A DNA stretch of 64,000 nucleotides from Mycolicibacterium insubricum (GTDB lineage Bacteria > Actinomycetota > Actinomycetes > Mycobacteriales > Mycobacteriaceae), in the NCBI RefSeq assembly GCF_010731615.1, contig NZ_AP022618.1:2852001-2916000 (forward strand), written 5' to 3'. Positions 35,401 through 44,187 of this stretch are shown here, piece after piece. The translations under genes were made by a program, and so were the position numbers. A model generated the notes under the pieces. It had not been told where the DNA came from. It did no database searches and saw only the letters and a list, made by a program, of their open reading frames with translations. The stretch's first letter is position 1. Each line of letters starts with the position of its first letter.

Positions 35401-36525
35401 ATGCATACTCCCCTGTGCGACCGGCTCGGGATCGAGTTCCCGATCTTCGCCTTCACCCACTGCCGCGACGTCGTGGTGGCGGTGAGCAAGGCCGGGGGCT
35501 TCGGCGTGCTCGGCGCGGTCGGGTTCACCCCCGAGCAGCTGGAGATCGAGCTGAACTGGATCGACGAGAACATCGGCGACCACCCGTACGGCGTCGACAT
35601 CGTCATCCCCAACAAGTACGAGGGGATGGAGGCGGTAGACCTGGATCCCGAGGTGCTCAAGAAGCAGCTCAACGCGCTGGTGCCCGAGGAGCACCTGGAG
35701 TTCGCCAAGAAGATCCTGGCCGACCACGGGGTGCCGGTCGAGCACAGCGACGAGGATGCGCTGCAGTTGCTGGGCTGGACCGAGGCGACCGCCACCCCGC
35801 AGGTCGAGGTGGCGCTGCGGCACCCGAAGGTCACCATGATCGCCAACGCGCTGGGCACTCCGCCGGCGCACATGATCGACCACATCCACGAACAGGGCCG
35901 GGTGGTCGCCGCACTGTGCGGGTCGCCGTCGCAGGCCCGCAAGCACGCCGACGCGGGCGTGGACATCATCATCGCCCAGGGCGGGGAGGCCGGTGGGCAC
36001 GCCGGAGAGGTCGGGTCGATCGTGCTGTGGCCGCAGGTGGTCGCCGCCGTCGCACCGGTTCCGGTGCTGGCCGCCGGTGGTATCGGCAGTGGCCAGCAGA
36101 TCGCGGCGGCGCTGGCGCTCGGCGCCCAGGGCGCCTGGACCGGGTCGCAGTGGTTGATGGTCGAGGAGGCCGAGAACACCCCGGTCCAACAGGCCGCCTA
36201 CATCAGCGCGACCAGCCGTGACACCGTGCGCAGCCGGTCGTTCACCGGCAAGCCGGCCCGGATGCTGCGCAATGACTGGACCGAGGCGTGGGAGCAGCCG
36301 GAGAACCCCAAGCCGCTGGGCATGCCGCTGCAGTACATGGTCTCCGGGATGGCGGTGGCCGCCACCCACAAGTATCCGAACGAGAGCGTCGCCGTCGCGT
36401 TCAACCCGGTCGGGCAGGTGGTCGGGCAGTTCACCAAGGTGGAGAAGACCTCCGCGGTGATCGCCCGCTGGGTGGCGGAGTACCTCGACGCCACCGCCAC
36501 CCTCGACGCGTTCAACGAGGCCTGA
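35401..36525 (+). CDS. Nitronate monooxygenase-like flavin (FMN) oxidoreductase
   Basis: 374-residue TIM-barrel enzyme of the nitronate monooxygenase/2-nitropropane dioxygenase family: MHTPLCDRLGIEFPIFAF, AVSKAGGFGVLGAVG, AGVDIIIAQGGEAGGHAGE (phosphate-binding region), VPVLAAGGIGSGQQIAAALALGAQGAWTGSQWLM. Members use FMN to oxidise nitronates or act as NADH:quinone or enoyl reductases. The ATG at 35401 is preferred over 35344 because the family N-terminus begins there and SD-like AGGAG precedes it. A KstR-type operator upstream suggests a role in sterol or related lipid catabolism. Confidence 0.87.
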   Translation: MHTPLCDRLGIEFPIFAFTHCRDVVVAVSKAGGFGVLGAVGFTPEQLEIELNWIDENIGDHPYGVDIVIPNKYEGMEAVDLDPEVLKKQLNALVPEEHLEFAKKILADHGVPVEHSDEDALQLLGWTEATATPQVEVALRHPKVTMIANALGTPPAHMIDHIHEQGRVVAALCGSPSQARKHADAGVDIIIAQGGEAGGHAGEVGSIVLWPQVVAAVAPVPVLAAGGIGSGQQIAAALALGAQGAWTGSQWLMVEEAENTPVQQAAYISATSRDTVRSRSFTGKPARMLRNDWTEAWEQPENPKPLGMPLQYMVSGMAVAATHKYPNESVAVAFNPVGQVVGQFTKVEKTSAVIARWVAEYLDATATLDAFNEA

Positions 36526-36643
36526 CCCCCTACCCCGTCGACCCGGGGAAACCCGCCGGCGAAACGCGGGCGGCGGCACCGCCGATATCCCTGTCACCAA
36601 TGGTGTGATTGTTCGTAGAACCTGGGTCGGGGAGGGAGTGTCC

Positions 36644-37201
36644 ATGTCGGTGCAGCGTCTCGGTACGACGACGGGTCGCGCGGCGGCGGTGTTCGCGATC
36701 GCCGCCGCGGCCGTCGTCGCGGTTCTCAGCGGTCCGAGCGACGGCCACGCCGGTCTGTCCGTCGCCGCGGCCGCGCCGACCACCAGCACCTCCGGCAAGC
36801 CGTCGTTCCGCAGTGACGCCGACGGCTACCTGGACACCGAGGCGCACTGCGTTGCCGGGCAGTCCGGCGTCGCCTACGGCCGCACCGCCCGTTCGCTGGT
36901 GGTGATCTGCGCGGACCGGGCCGGGGCGCTGGAGTACCGCGGGCTGCGGATCTCCGACGGCGCGCTGCTGACCGCGCCGGCCGAGGCCGGCGACGCCGGT
37001 AGCTACCAGGCCGTCAACGACGGCGTGGTGTACACCGTGTCGCCGACCGAGTTGCGGGTCACCGCCGAGGACAAGGTCGTCTACCGGGATACCTGGATCG
37101 AATACATCACGCCGCGGTTCGCCGCGGAGGCGGGTGCGCCGTCATCGAGCAAAACCGCGGCGTCACCGACCCCGAGTTCGGGCGTCGCCAAGCCCCGCTG
37201 A
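36644..37201 (+). CDS. Secreted hypothetical protein
   Basis: 185 residues. A signal peptide or anchor (AAAVFAIAAAAVVAVLSG) is followed by a beta-rich domain: FRSDADGYLDTEAHCVAGQSGVAYGRTARSLVVICAD with paired Cys, then GSYQAVNDGVVYTVSPTELRV and a Ser/Pro-rich tail. The ATG at 36644 has a strong ribosome binding site (GGAGGGAG). The gene converges with the secreted-protein gene at 37241. I do not recognise the family; envelope location is inferred from the signal. Confidence 0.7.
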   Translation: MSVQRLGTTTGRAAAVFAIAAAAVVAVLSGPSDGHAGLSVAAAAPTTSTSGKPSFRSDADGYLDTEAHCVAGQSGVAYGRTARSLVVICADRAGALEYRGLRISDGALLTAPAEAGDAGSYQAVNDGVVYTVSPTELRVTAEDKVVYRDTWIEYITPRFAAEAGAPSSSKTAASPTPSSGVAKPR

Positions 37202-37240
37202 ATCACACGGCGATCCCGCGCGCTATTCGTGCTCGGGTGT

Positions 37241-37753
37241 TTATTCGTGCTCGGGTGCGGCCGGCTGGGTCACCGGCTCCACCGGTGCGGGTTCGGCGGC
37301 CGGCTGATCGGCCGCCGGGGCCTGCGGCCCACTCGACATCGGGGACCGCGCCGACGTGCCGGGACTCATCGGCCGCTGGCTGAGCAGCAGCAGCACATCC
37401 GAACCGCTGACCTCCTGGGTCTGGTAGGCGTGCCAGAGTTCGCGCAGATAAGTCACGCCATGACTGCGCGGCCCGTCGTCGGCGGCGCTCGTCGTTCCGG
37501 GCGGCAGATTGTCCGGGCTGCTCAGGTGCGGCACCGGGGCGGGCGCCGCCTCGGTGACGGCGGCCGCCGGCACGTCACCGGCACCGGTGGCCTCGGTCAC
37601 CGGTACCGCGGCCGGGGCGGAGTCGGCGGCGACGACGACGGCCGGGCCGGGGCCCGCCGCCGGGCCGTCGGGATCGGCGGCCGCGGGACCGGCCAGCAGC
37701 AGGGCCCAGCAGCCGGCGGCGCCGAGGGCACCGACCAGGATCTTCGCGTGCAT
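37241..37753 (-). CDS. Secreted Pro/Ala-rich protein with LRELWHA motif
   Basis: 170 residues: signal peptide ending AAADPDG, an Ala/Pro-rich spacer, a compact central block HLSSPDNLPPGTTSA ... VTYLRELWHAYQTQEVSG, and a Pro-rich C-terminus. The LPPG and LRELWHA elements recall the secreted protein at 4686-5360. The start at 37753 is the ATG of the signal peptide. A 16-bp direct duplication of the 3' end, including the stop region, lies immediately downstream (37224-37257). Function unknown. Confidence 0.65.
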   Translation of the reverse strand: MHAKILVGALGAAGCWALLLAGPAAADPDGPAAGPGPAVVVAADSAPAAVPVTEATGAGDVPAAAVTEAAPAPVPHLSSPDNLPPGTTSAADDGPRSHGVTYLRELWHAYQTQEVSGSDVLLLLSQRPMSPGTSARSPMSSGPQAPAADQPAAEPAPVEPVTQPAAPEHE

Positions 37754-37824
37754 GCCCGGTCCTTCCGTTCCGCTGAGGATTTCGTTACACATTCCGGGCA
37801 CCGAAGCTCGGTTCCGGGTGTCCA

Positions 37825-39069
37825 ATGCACTATATGGCCTCCCCCGCGATCCCCGCAGGCTTCGATCTGACCGACCCGGACATGAACCGCCGCGGCCTGC
37901 CGGTGGCCGAGCTGGCCGAATTGCGCCGCGCCGCCCCGATCTGGTGGAACGCCCAGCCGACCTGCGAGGCGTTCGGCGACACCGGTCACTGGGTGGTGAC
38001 CCGGCATCACGACGTCAAAGAGGTGTCCCGGCGCAGCGACGTGTTCTCCAGCTGGCAGCACACCGCACTTCCCCGGTATCCCGCCGGCACCCAGCGCCCC
38101 CAGGTGGAGGCCGCCCGGCTGGTGATGCTCAATATGGACGCGCCGCACCACACGCAGCTGCGCAAGATCATCTCCCGCGGGTTCACCCCGCGGGCGGTGG
38201 AGCGGCTGCGCGAGGATCTGGCCGAGCGCGCCCGGCAGATCGTCGCGACCGCGGCCGCCGAGGGCTCCGGCGACTTCGTCGAGCAGGTGGCCTGCGAGCT
38301 GCCGCTGCAGGCCATCGCGGGGCTGCTCGGGGTGCCGCTGGAGGACCGCAAGAAGCTCTTCGACTGGTCCAATCAGATGATCAGCGACGACGATCCCGAG
38401 TTCGCCCACCACGACGGGCTGACGGCCTCGACTGAGCTGATCATGTACGCGATGGGGCTGGCGGCGCTGCGCGCACGCGAACCCGGTCCCGACATCGTCA
38501 CCAAGCTGATCGAGGCGGACGTCGAGGGCGCACACCTGTCCGACGACGAGTTCGGGTTCTTCATGGTTCTGCTGGCCGTCGCCGGCAACGAGACGACCCG
38601 CAACTCGATCACCCACGGCATGATCGCCTTCACCGAACACCCGGACCAGTGGGAGTTGTTCAAGCGGGAGCGACCCGCGACCACCGCCGACGAGCTGGTC
38701 CGCTGGGCGACGCCGGTCAGCTCCTTTCAGCGCACGGCGCGCCACGACGTGGAGTTGTCCGGGGTGAGGATCCGCGCCGGTGACCGGGTGGTGCTGTCCT
38801 ACCGGTCGGCGAATTTCGACGAGGAAGCGTTCCAGGACCCCGACCGGTTCGACATCCTGCGCGATCCGAATCCGCACGTCGGGTTCGGAGGGACCGGCGC
38901 GCACTACTGCATCGGGGCGAACCTGGCCCGGATGACCATCAACCTGATCTTCAACGCGATCGCCGACGGGATGCCCGACCTGCGGGCGGCCGGGGTGCCG
39001 GAGCGCCTGCGCTCGGGCTGGCTCAACGGCATCAAGCACTGGCCGGTCCAGTACCGGCCGGCCGGCTGA
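37825..39069 (+). CDS. Cytochrome P450, CYP125-type
   Basis: 414 residues. The I-helix motif AVAGNETTRNS, the ExxR region (DELVRWATPVSSFQRTA) and the haem loop HVGFGGTGAHYCIGANLAR (Cys362 ligates haem) are intact. The sequence is strikingly close to CYP125, with VMLNMDAPHHTQLRKIISRG, FVEQVACELPLQAIAGLLG and SGWLNGIKHWPVQY. CYP125 hydroxylates C26 of cholesterol to start side-chain degradation. It is somewhat shorter at both ends and lies outside the known cholesterol cluster context, so it may be a paralogue with another sterol or terpenoid substrate. Start 37825 or 37834. Confidence 0.9.
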   Translation: MHYMASPAIPAGFDLTDPDMNRRGLPVAELAELRRAAPIWWNAQPTCEAFGDTGHWVVTRHHDVKEVSRRSDVFSSWQHTALPRYPAGTQRPQVEAARLVMLNMDAPHHTQLRKIISRGFTPRAVERLREDLAERARQIVATAAAEGSGDFVEQVACELPLQAIAGLLGVPLEDRKKLFDWSNQMISDDDPEFAHHDGLTASTELIMYAMGLAALRAREPGPDIVTKLIEADVEGAHLSDDEFGFFMVLLAVAGNETTRNSITHGMIAFTEHPDQWELFKRERPATTADELVRWATPVSSFQRTARHDVELSGVRIRAGDRVVLSYRSANFDEEAFQDPDRFDILRDPNPHVGFGGTGAHYCIGANLARMTINLIFNAIADGMPDLRAAGVPERLRSGWLNGIKHWPVQYRPAG

Positions 39070-39070
39070 A

Positions 39071-39679
39071 TCAGCCGCGCGGCAGACGATTCAGGCCGGG
39101 GATCCGGTCCAGGATCTTGTCGCGGATCCGCGGCGGCGGGGCGACCGGCGCCTGTTGCACCGGTTGCTGCACGGCGGCCGGACGCGGAGCGGGCTGCTCC
39201 GGGGCGGCGGGAGCCAGGGGCGCCGCCGGAGCGACGGGAGCCGGCAGTGCCATCGGCGCGATGGTCTCCACCGCGGTGCTGAACACCTCCGCGGGGGCGG
39301 CCTCGGCGTGTTCGACGGGCGGGGCTGCCTCGGGCGCCGGCGCGGCCGGCTCGGGGACGGCCTCGGCCGGAGTGGCCGGAGCGGCAGCCGGCGGGCTCGG
39401 GGCCGCCTGAGGCGCGGTGGCGGCCGGGGCCTCGGCCTGGGTGACCGCCTGCGGCCCCGGCGAGGAGTTCAGACCCACGGCCACCGCGGTCGCGGCGACC
39501 AAGGCGATGGCGGCACCGGCGACGGCGACCAAGGGCCCACGGACCGATGGCCAGGCCTCCTCGGCCTCGAACAGCACCCGGACGACGGGAGCATCCGGGC
39601 ACACCGCGGTGGGCAATACCACGGGCACGCTCGCGGCGTTGCCATCGGTCGGGATCAACCGGCCGGGGGCGGTATCCAA
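39071..39679 (-). CDS. Single-pass membrane protein with Pro/Ala-rich exterior
   Basis: About 202 residues. A ~50-residue N-terminal part (IPTDGNAASVPVVLPTAVCPD, VRVLFEAEEAWPSV) precedes one transmembrane helix (LVAVAGAAIALVAATAVAVGL), then a long Ala/Pro repeat region and a basic C-terminus (RIRDKILDRIPGLNRLPRG). No ATG lies near; the TTG at 39679, seven bases after GGAGAG, is the best start. Its stop lies 1 bp from the P450 stop. Function unknown. Confidence 0.6.
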   Translation of the reverse strand: MDTAPGRLIPTDGNAASVPVVLPTAVCPDAPVVRVLFEAEEAWPSVRGPLVAVAGAAIALVAATAVAVGLNSSPGPQAVTQAEAPAATAPQAAPSPPAAAPATPAEAVPEPAAPAPEAAPPVEHAEAAPAEVFSTAVETIAPMALPAPVAPAAPLAPAAPEQPAPRPAAVQQPVQQAPVAPPPRIRDKILDRIPGLNRLPRG

Positions 39680-39806
39680 AACGGGACTCTCCGATGCGGT
39701 CGGGATGCGGCCCGGGGACGGACCGCCACGGGAGAGGGTACCGTGATCGATTCGTGACCCGAAACCCCTCTGTGCGGCGGCGGTCCGACGCGATGCCGAG
39801 GCCGGG

Positions 39807-40151
39807 TCAGCCCACGCGGTGCGGCAGGGCGGCGACGTAGGGGGTGTCGACGCCGATTTCGCCGATGTCCATCGCCCCGCCCGGATTCCCCAGCGGTTCG
39901 GATCGCCCGGGCAGGGTTTCGGAGAAGAAGGCCGCGTTGTCGGCCAGGTGCGCGAGTTCGGACTCGGGCAGGTCCGTCTCGTAGAAGATGGCCTCCATCT
40001 TGCAGGCCAACTTGCACGCGCCACAGTCGACGCATTCGTCGGGGTTGATGTATACCGAGCGCTCGCCGACATAGATGCAGTCGGCCGGGCACTCCTGCTG
40101 GCACGCCTTCTCAACCACGTCCACACAGGGGGAAGCGATTACATATGTCAT
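39807..40151 (-). CDS. fdxA: Seven-iron ferredoxin FdxA
   Basis: 114 residues, the standard FdxA length. The N-terminal cluster motifs are CVDVVEKACQQECPADCI ([3Fe-4S] plus [4Fe-4S] ligands) and CVDCGACKLACKM, and the C-terminus is GGAMDIGEIGVDTPYVA as in mycobacterial FdxA. It carries electrons to partners such as P450s or in redox stress. In M. tuberculosis fdxA belongs to the DosR dormancy regulon, and a DosR-like sequence lies ~55 bp upstream here. The start MTYVIASPCVD at 40151 is preferred over 40160. The P450 gene lies on the other side of 39071-39679, so P450 reduction is possible but unproven. Confidence 0.92.
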   Translation of the reverse strand: MTYVIASPCVDVVEKACQQECPADCIYVGERSVYINPDECVDCGACKLACKMEAIFYETDLPESELAHLADNAAFFSETLPGRSEPLGNPGGAMDIGEIGVDTPYVAALPHRVG

Positions 40152-40205
40152 GGTCGTCATGGTATTTGCCCGCGTTCCGCGTCGGGTGCGCCGAAAGTCA
40201 TCGTT

Positions 40206-40225
40206 AATGGGACTTCCGTACCGTC
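40206..40225 (-). promoter_or_regulatory. DosR-like binding site upstream of fdxA
   Basis: AATGGGACTTCCGTACCGTC contains GGGACTT...GT.CC, agreeing with the 14-base DosR core (GGGACTWWAGTCCC) at about 11 positions, ~55 bp upstream of the fdxA start. fdxA is hypoxia-induced through DosR in M. tuberculosis. The match is imperfect. Confidence 0.4.
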
Positions 40226-40342
40226 CCCGTGGCCGCTACCCGCTTTGCCGGGCGTCCGAACCAGGTGTTCGCCCGCTGCGCAACCGACACGCCGGGATGT
40301 TGCAAAAAAGTTTTGTGTGATTTGTGTAACGGTTGGATTTAG

Positions 40343-40792
<450 letters not shown>

Positions 40793-40805
40793 CCCGCGCC
40801 GCAGG

Positions 40806-41699
40806 TCAGACCCTGCGCGGCGGCACCGGCGGGAAGTACTGTTCCTGGCCGGCAGTGGCGACCAGCTCGCCGTCCCGGTTGTACACCCGGCCGAGGGCCA
40901 GCGCCCGAGCGCCGACGGCGCTGTCGCTGCGCTGATCGAGCAGCAGCCAGTCGGCCAGGCGGGCGGGTCGATGAAACCAGACCGCGATGTCGCGCTGGGC
41001 GGTGTTGTCCGCCCGGCTTCGGTGGGCCGCCCGGGCCGCCACCGCCGACTCCACCAGGCTCGCCGCGCTCAGATAGACGACCAGGGCCGCCGCGGTGAGG
41101 GAATCGTCACCGGCCGGGCCGTCGGGCCGCCACCAGGTCAGCAGGTGGCCCGGGTCCCGTGCGCCGGCCTCGACCGGTCTGCGCTGGAACCACTGGAGGC
41201 TGGTCCAGCTGCCGCCCCCGGCCCCGGCGAGCTGCGCCGGATGCGGTTGCGACGAGAGCTTCTCGGGGTCGGGTATCCCGAGGACTTCCGGATGGTATTC
41301 GGGCCCGTCGGCGGCCTCGATGCAGAATGACGCGACGCCCGCCATCAGGACCGCGCCGGACTGGCGCGCGGTGACCTGCCGCGCGGAGAAGTTGCGGCCC
41401 TGCTGCAGGTCGACGACCTCGAATTCGACCGGGTACCGCGCGTCACCGGCGCGCAGGAAGTAGCCGTGCAGGCTGTGCGGCGTCCGCTCGGGCCCGACGG
41501 TGCGCCCGGCCGCCACCAGGGCCTGCGCCGCGATGTGGCCGCCCAGGATGTGGTGAAACGGCGCGTCGAACTGCGCGCCGGTGAAGACCGTGGCGCCCTC
41601 GATCACCGCACCGGGCGACAGGTTCAGGGCGTCGAGCACCTGCGGCAGGCTGGACTTGTACGGTGCGGCGTCGTCGGTGCCCGCGGCGTGTTCGGTCAT
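40806..41699 (-). CDS. tesB: Acyl-CoA thioesterase II (TesB)
   Basis: 297 residues with the double-hotdog TesB pattern: FHHILGGHIAAQALVAAGRTV, SLHGYFLRAGDARYPVEFEV, SARQVTARQSGAVLMAGVASF, and in the second half IAVWFHRPARLADWLLLDQRSDSAVGARALALGRVYNRDGELVATAGQE. It hydrolyses acyl-CoA to free acid and CoA. MTEHAAG at 41699 is taken as the start; upstream ATGs at 41711 and 41714 are possible. It shares a ~210-bp divergent promoter region with the amidohydrolase cluster at 41909. Confidence 0.9.
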   Translation of the reverse strand: MTEHAAGTDDAAPYKSSLPQVLDALNLSPGAVIEGATVFTGAQFDAPFHHILGGHIAAQALVAAGRTVGPERTPHSLHGYFLRAGDARYPVEFEVVDLQQGRNFSARQVTARQSGAVLMAGVASFCIEAADGPEYHPEVLGIPDPEKLSSQPHPAQLAGAGGGSWTSLQWFQRRPVEAGARDPGHLLTWWRPDGPAGDDSLTAAALVVYLSAASLVESAVAARAAHRSRADNTAQRDIAVWFHRPARLADWLLLDQRSDSAVGARALALGRVYNRDGELVATAGQEQYFPPVPPRRV

Positions 41700-41873
41700 G
41701 GTGTTCCGCATCATGCCTGACGCGGCTCGGCCGCCGCGCTGTCTCACCGCAGGTGCGCGTCGAACCAGCCGATGAGCCGTGCCGCCGGGGAGTCCTGTGC
41801 GGCCGGGGAATTCGATGTGAATCCGCTGGTCACCGCCGCAGTAAACAATTTTCAGGATCTGTCTACTAAATCG

Positions 41874-41903
41874 TTGACACGGACCTCGGGAACGGGTTCT
41901 ACT
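41874..41903 (+). promoter_or_regulatory. Sigma-A-type promoter of the amidohydrolase cluster (leaderless)
   Basis: TTGACA (41874-41879) and TCTACT (41898-41903) are 18 bp apart. The predicted +1 falls at the GTG start codon (41909), implying a leaderless mRNA. A near-match to the KstR consensus (GGGAACGGGTTCTA, one fixed base off) overlaps the -10. Confidence 0.65.
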
Positions 41904-41908
41904 GAGGT

Positions 41909-43696
41909 GTGAGCTACGACACCATCATCACCCGAGGCCGCTGGTTCGACGGCGCCGGCAGCCCCTCGGCGATCCGCGATATCGGCCTGCGCAACGGCCA
42001 CGTGGTGGCGGTGTCGGCCGACGGGCTGGACACCGCCGGCTGCCCCGAGGTGATCGACGCGGCGGGCAAGTGGGTGCTGCCCGGCATGATCGACATCCAC
42101 ACGCACTACGACGTGGAGGTGCTCGACGGTCCGGGCCTGGCCGAGTCGCTGCGCCACGGTGTCACCACCGTCATGCTGGGCTCCTGCTCGCTGTCCACGG
42201 TGCACGTCAGCCCGGTGGAGGCCGGCGACCTGTTCGGCCGGGTGGAGGCTATCCCGCGGGAGTACGTCATCGACGCGCTGGCGCGACACCAGACCTGGGA
42301 CGACGCCGCCGGCTACGTCGACGCGCTGCAGCGACTGCCGCTGGGCCCGAACGTCGCGGCGTTCATCGGCCATTCCGATATTCGCACCGCGGCAATGGGA
42401 TTGGATCGGGCGACCCGCCACGACGTGCGACCGACCGCCGCCGAGCAGGCGCGGATGGAGAGCTGGCTGCGCGACGCGCTGGCCGCCGGGTTCGTCGGAA
42501 TGTCTTCGCAGCAGCTGCTTTTCGACAAGCTCGACGGCGACACCTGCCGGTCCCGCACGCTGCCGTCGACCTACGCCAAGCCCCGGGAACTGCGCCGGCT
42601 CAAATCCCTGCTGCGGCGCAGCGGCCGGGTGCTGCAGTCCGGGCCCGACATCGCCAATCCACTGAATTTGCTGTCCCAGCTGGCCCAGTCGCTGGGCCTG
42701 TTCCGCCGCAATCTCAAGACCAGCTTGCTCTCGGCGGCCGATGTGAAATCCAACCCGCTGGCGATCAAGATGATGGGCCCGTCCGCGCGGCTGGTGGCGG
42801 CCCTCGGCGGCGACTTCCGCTGGCAGCACCTGCCGGTGCCGTTCGAGGTGTACGCCGACGGCATCGACCTGGTGGTCTTCGAGGAGTTCGGGTCCGGGGC
42901 GGCCGCACTGCACCTGCGCGACGACGTGGAGCGCAACGACCTGCTGCGCGACCAGGACTACCGGCGCCGGTTCCGCAAGGACTACGAGAACAAGTTCGGG
43001 GTGCGGGTCTGGCACCGCGACTTCTTCGACGCCGAGATCGTCGACTGCCCGGACGAATCGGTGATCGGCCGCTCCTTCGGACAGGTCGGCCTGGATCGCG
43101 GTGGGCTGCATCCGGTCGACGCGTTCCTGGATCTCGTCGTCGAGCACGGCCGGGCGCTGCGCTGGCGCACCACCATCTCCAATCACCGCCCGCAGGTGCT
43201 CAAACGCCTCGCGGTCGACCCGGGCATTCAGATGGGCTTCTCCGACGCGGGTGCGCATCTGCGCAACATGGCCTTCTACAACAGCGGGCTGCGGCTGCTG
43301 CGGCACGTTCGCGACGCCGAGGCGGCGGGCAGCGGGTTCATGTCCGTCGAACATGCGGTGCACCGGATGACCGGGGAGCTCGCCGACTGGTACGGCGTGG
43401 ACGCCGGGCACCTGCGGGTCGGCGACCGGGCCGACCTGGCGATCATCGACCCGGCGGCCCTCGACGAGCGGCTGGACGCCTACGCCGAGGACACCGTCGC
43501 CGGCTACGGCGGCATGTCGCGGATGGTCAACCGCAACGACGAGGCGGTGACCGCGGTATTCGTCGGCGGCCGCGCGGTGGTGCGCGACGGGGTGCCGACC
43601 GGCCTGGTCGGCGCCGAACGCACCGGCAGTTTCCTGGCCCACGGACGGCTGTGCCCGGCACCGAACCGCACGGAGGCACTCGCCGATGTCCGATGA
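41909..43696 (+). CDS. N-acyl-D-amino-acid deacylase-type amidohydrolase (first of two)
   Basis: 595-residue metal-dependent amidohydrolase. The short N-terminal beta domain (YDTIITRGRWFDGAGSPSA) leads to GMIDIHTHYDVEV with metal ligands His64 and His66. FIGHSDIRTAAMG and the late SDAGAHLRNMAFYNSG carry further barrel ligands, and the C-terminal LRVGDRADLAIIDPAALDERL returns to the beta sandwich. The family removes acyl groups from D-amino acids, though related enzymes act on other amides. Its stop overlaps the NTF2-like gene by 11 bp, so the two are coupled. Confidence 0.87.
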   Translation: MSYDTIITRGRWFDGAGSPSAIRDIGLRNGHVVAVSADGLDTAGCPEVIDAAGKWVLPGMIDIHTHYDVEVLDGPGLAESLRHGVTTVMLGSCSLSTVHVSPVEAGDLFGRVEAIPREYVIDALARHQTWDDAAGYVDALQRLPLGPNVAAFIGHSDIRTAAMGLDRATRHDVRPTAAEQARMESWLRDALAAGFVGMSSQQLLFDKLDGDTCRSRTLPSTYAKPRELRRLKSLLRRSGRVLQSGPDIANPLNLLSQLAQSLGLFRRNLKTSLLSAADVKSNPLAIKMMGPSARLVAALGGDFRWQHLPVPFEVYADGIDLVVFEEFGSGAAALHLRDDVERNDLLRDQDYRRRFRKDYENKFGVRVWHRDFFDAEIVDCPDESVIGRSFGQVGLDRGGLHPVDAFLDLVVEHGRALRWRTTISNHRPQVLKRLAVDPGIQMGFSDAGAHLRNMAFYNSGLRLLRHVRDAEAAGSGFMSVEHAVHRMTGELADWYGVDAGHLRVGDRADLAIIDPAALDERLDAYAEDTVAGYGGMSRMVNRNDEAVTAVFVGGRAVVRDGVPTGLVGAERTGSFLAHGRLCPAPNRTEALADVR

Positions 43697-44138
43697 TGCT
43701 GTGACGCAGGTGGTTTCCGGTATGTGGCAGGCGCTTTCGGAGCGCGATTGGGAGGCGGTCATGAGCTACCTGGCCCCCGACTGCATCTATTTGGACATGC
43801 CGGTGGGTCCGACGGCCGCCGCCCGCGGGCCCGAGGACATCGTCAAACGACTCAAGATCGGACTGGCACCGCTGGCCGGCTACGCGAACTTCCCCGGCCT
43901 GATGCTCGACAACGGTACCGACGTCATGTACGAGCACCACGAGGAATGGCATTGGGCCAGCGGCGAATCCGCGGTCCTGAAGTTCGTCTCGGTACACCGG
44001 GTGGTCGACGGCCGGATCACCCTGTGGAAGGACTACTGGGACATGGGCGCGCTGAGCAATCACGCACCCGGGAGTTGGTTGGCGGATTTCGCGACCGCCG
44101 ACATGTCCTGGGTCTTCGACGCCACCGGGCTGGTCTGA
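43686..44138 (+). CDS. NTF2-like (SnoaL / limonene-epoxide-hydrolase type) protein
   Basis: 150 residues in a single cone-shaped alpha+beta fold: VVSGMWQALSERDWEAVMSYLAPDCIYLDMPVGPTAAARGPEDI is the standard N-terminal helix-strand pattern, followed by MYEHHEEWHW, VLKFVSVHRVVDGRITLWKDYWDMGAL. The DGRITLWKDYWD block resembles limonene-1,2-epoxide hydrolase (Asp-Arg-Asp site), so epoxide hydrolysis is possible. It lies between two amidohydrolase genes and overlaps the first. Confidence 0.85.
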   Translation: MSDDAVTQVVSGMWQALSERDWEAVMSYLAPDCIYLDMPVGPTAAARGPEDIVKRLKIGLAPLAGYANFPGLMLDNGTDVMYEHHEEWHWASGESAVLKFVSVHRVVDGRITLWKDYWDMGALSNHAPGSWLADFATADMSWVFDATGLV

Positions 44139-44187
44139 GCCGGCCACGCGGTGACCAAAGCCATCCGGTGAACCCCGAGGAGTCCCC

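Noticed and set aside
40305..40335. CRP or MtrA site (TTTGTGTGATTTGTGTAACG) before rpf
   Set aside because: Only one half-site resembles TGTGA, and the repeat spacing fits neither consensus well.
40793..40822. Hairpin between the rpf and tesB stops as a terminator
   Set aside because: The arms pair imperfectly with a two-base bulge and there is no T-tract; not convincing.
41888..41901. GGGAACGGGTTCTA as a KstR operator
   Set aside because: One of eight fixed bases is wrong and the sequence overlaps a good -10 box, so it is only a weak candidate.
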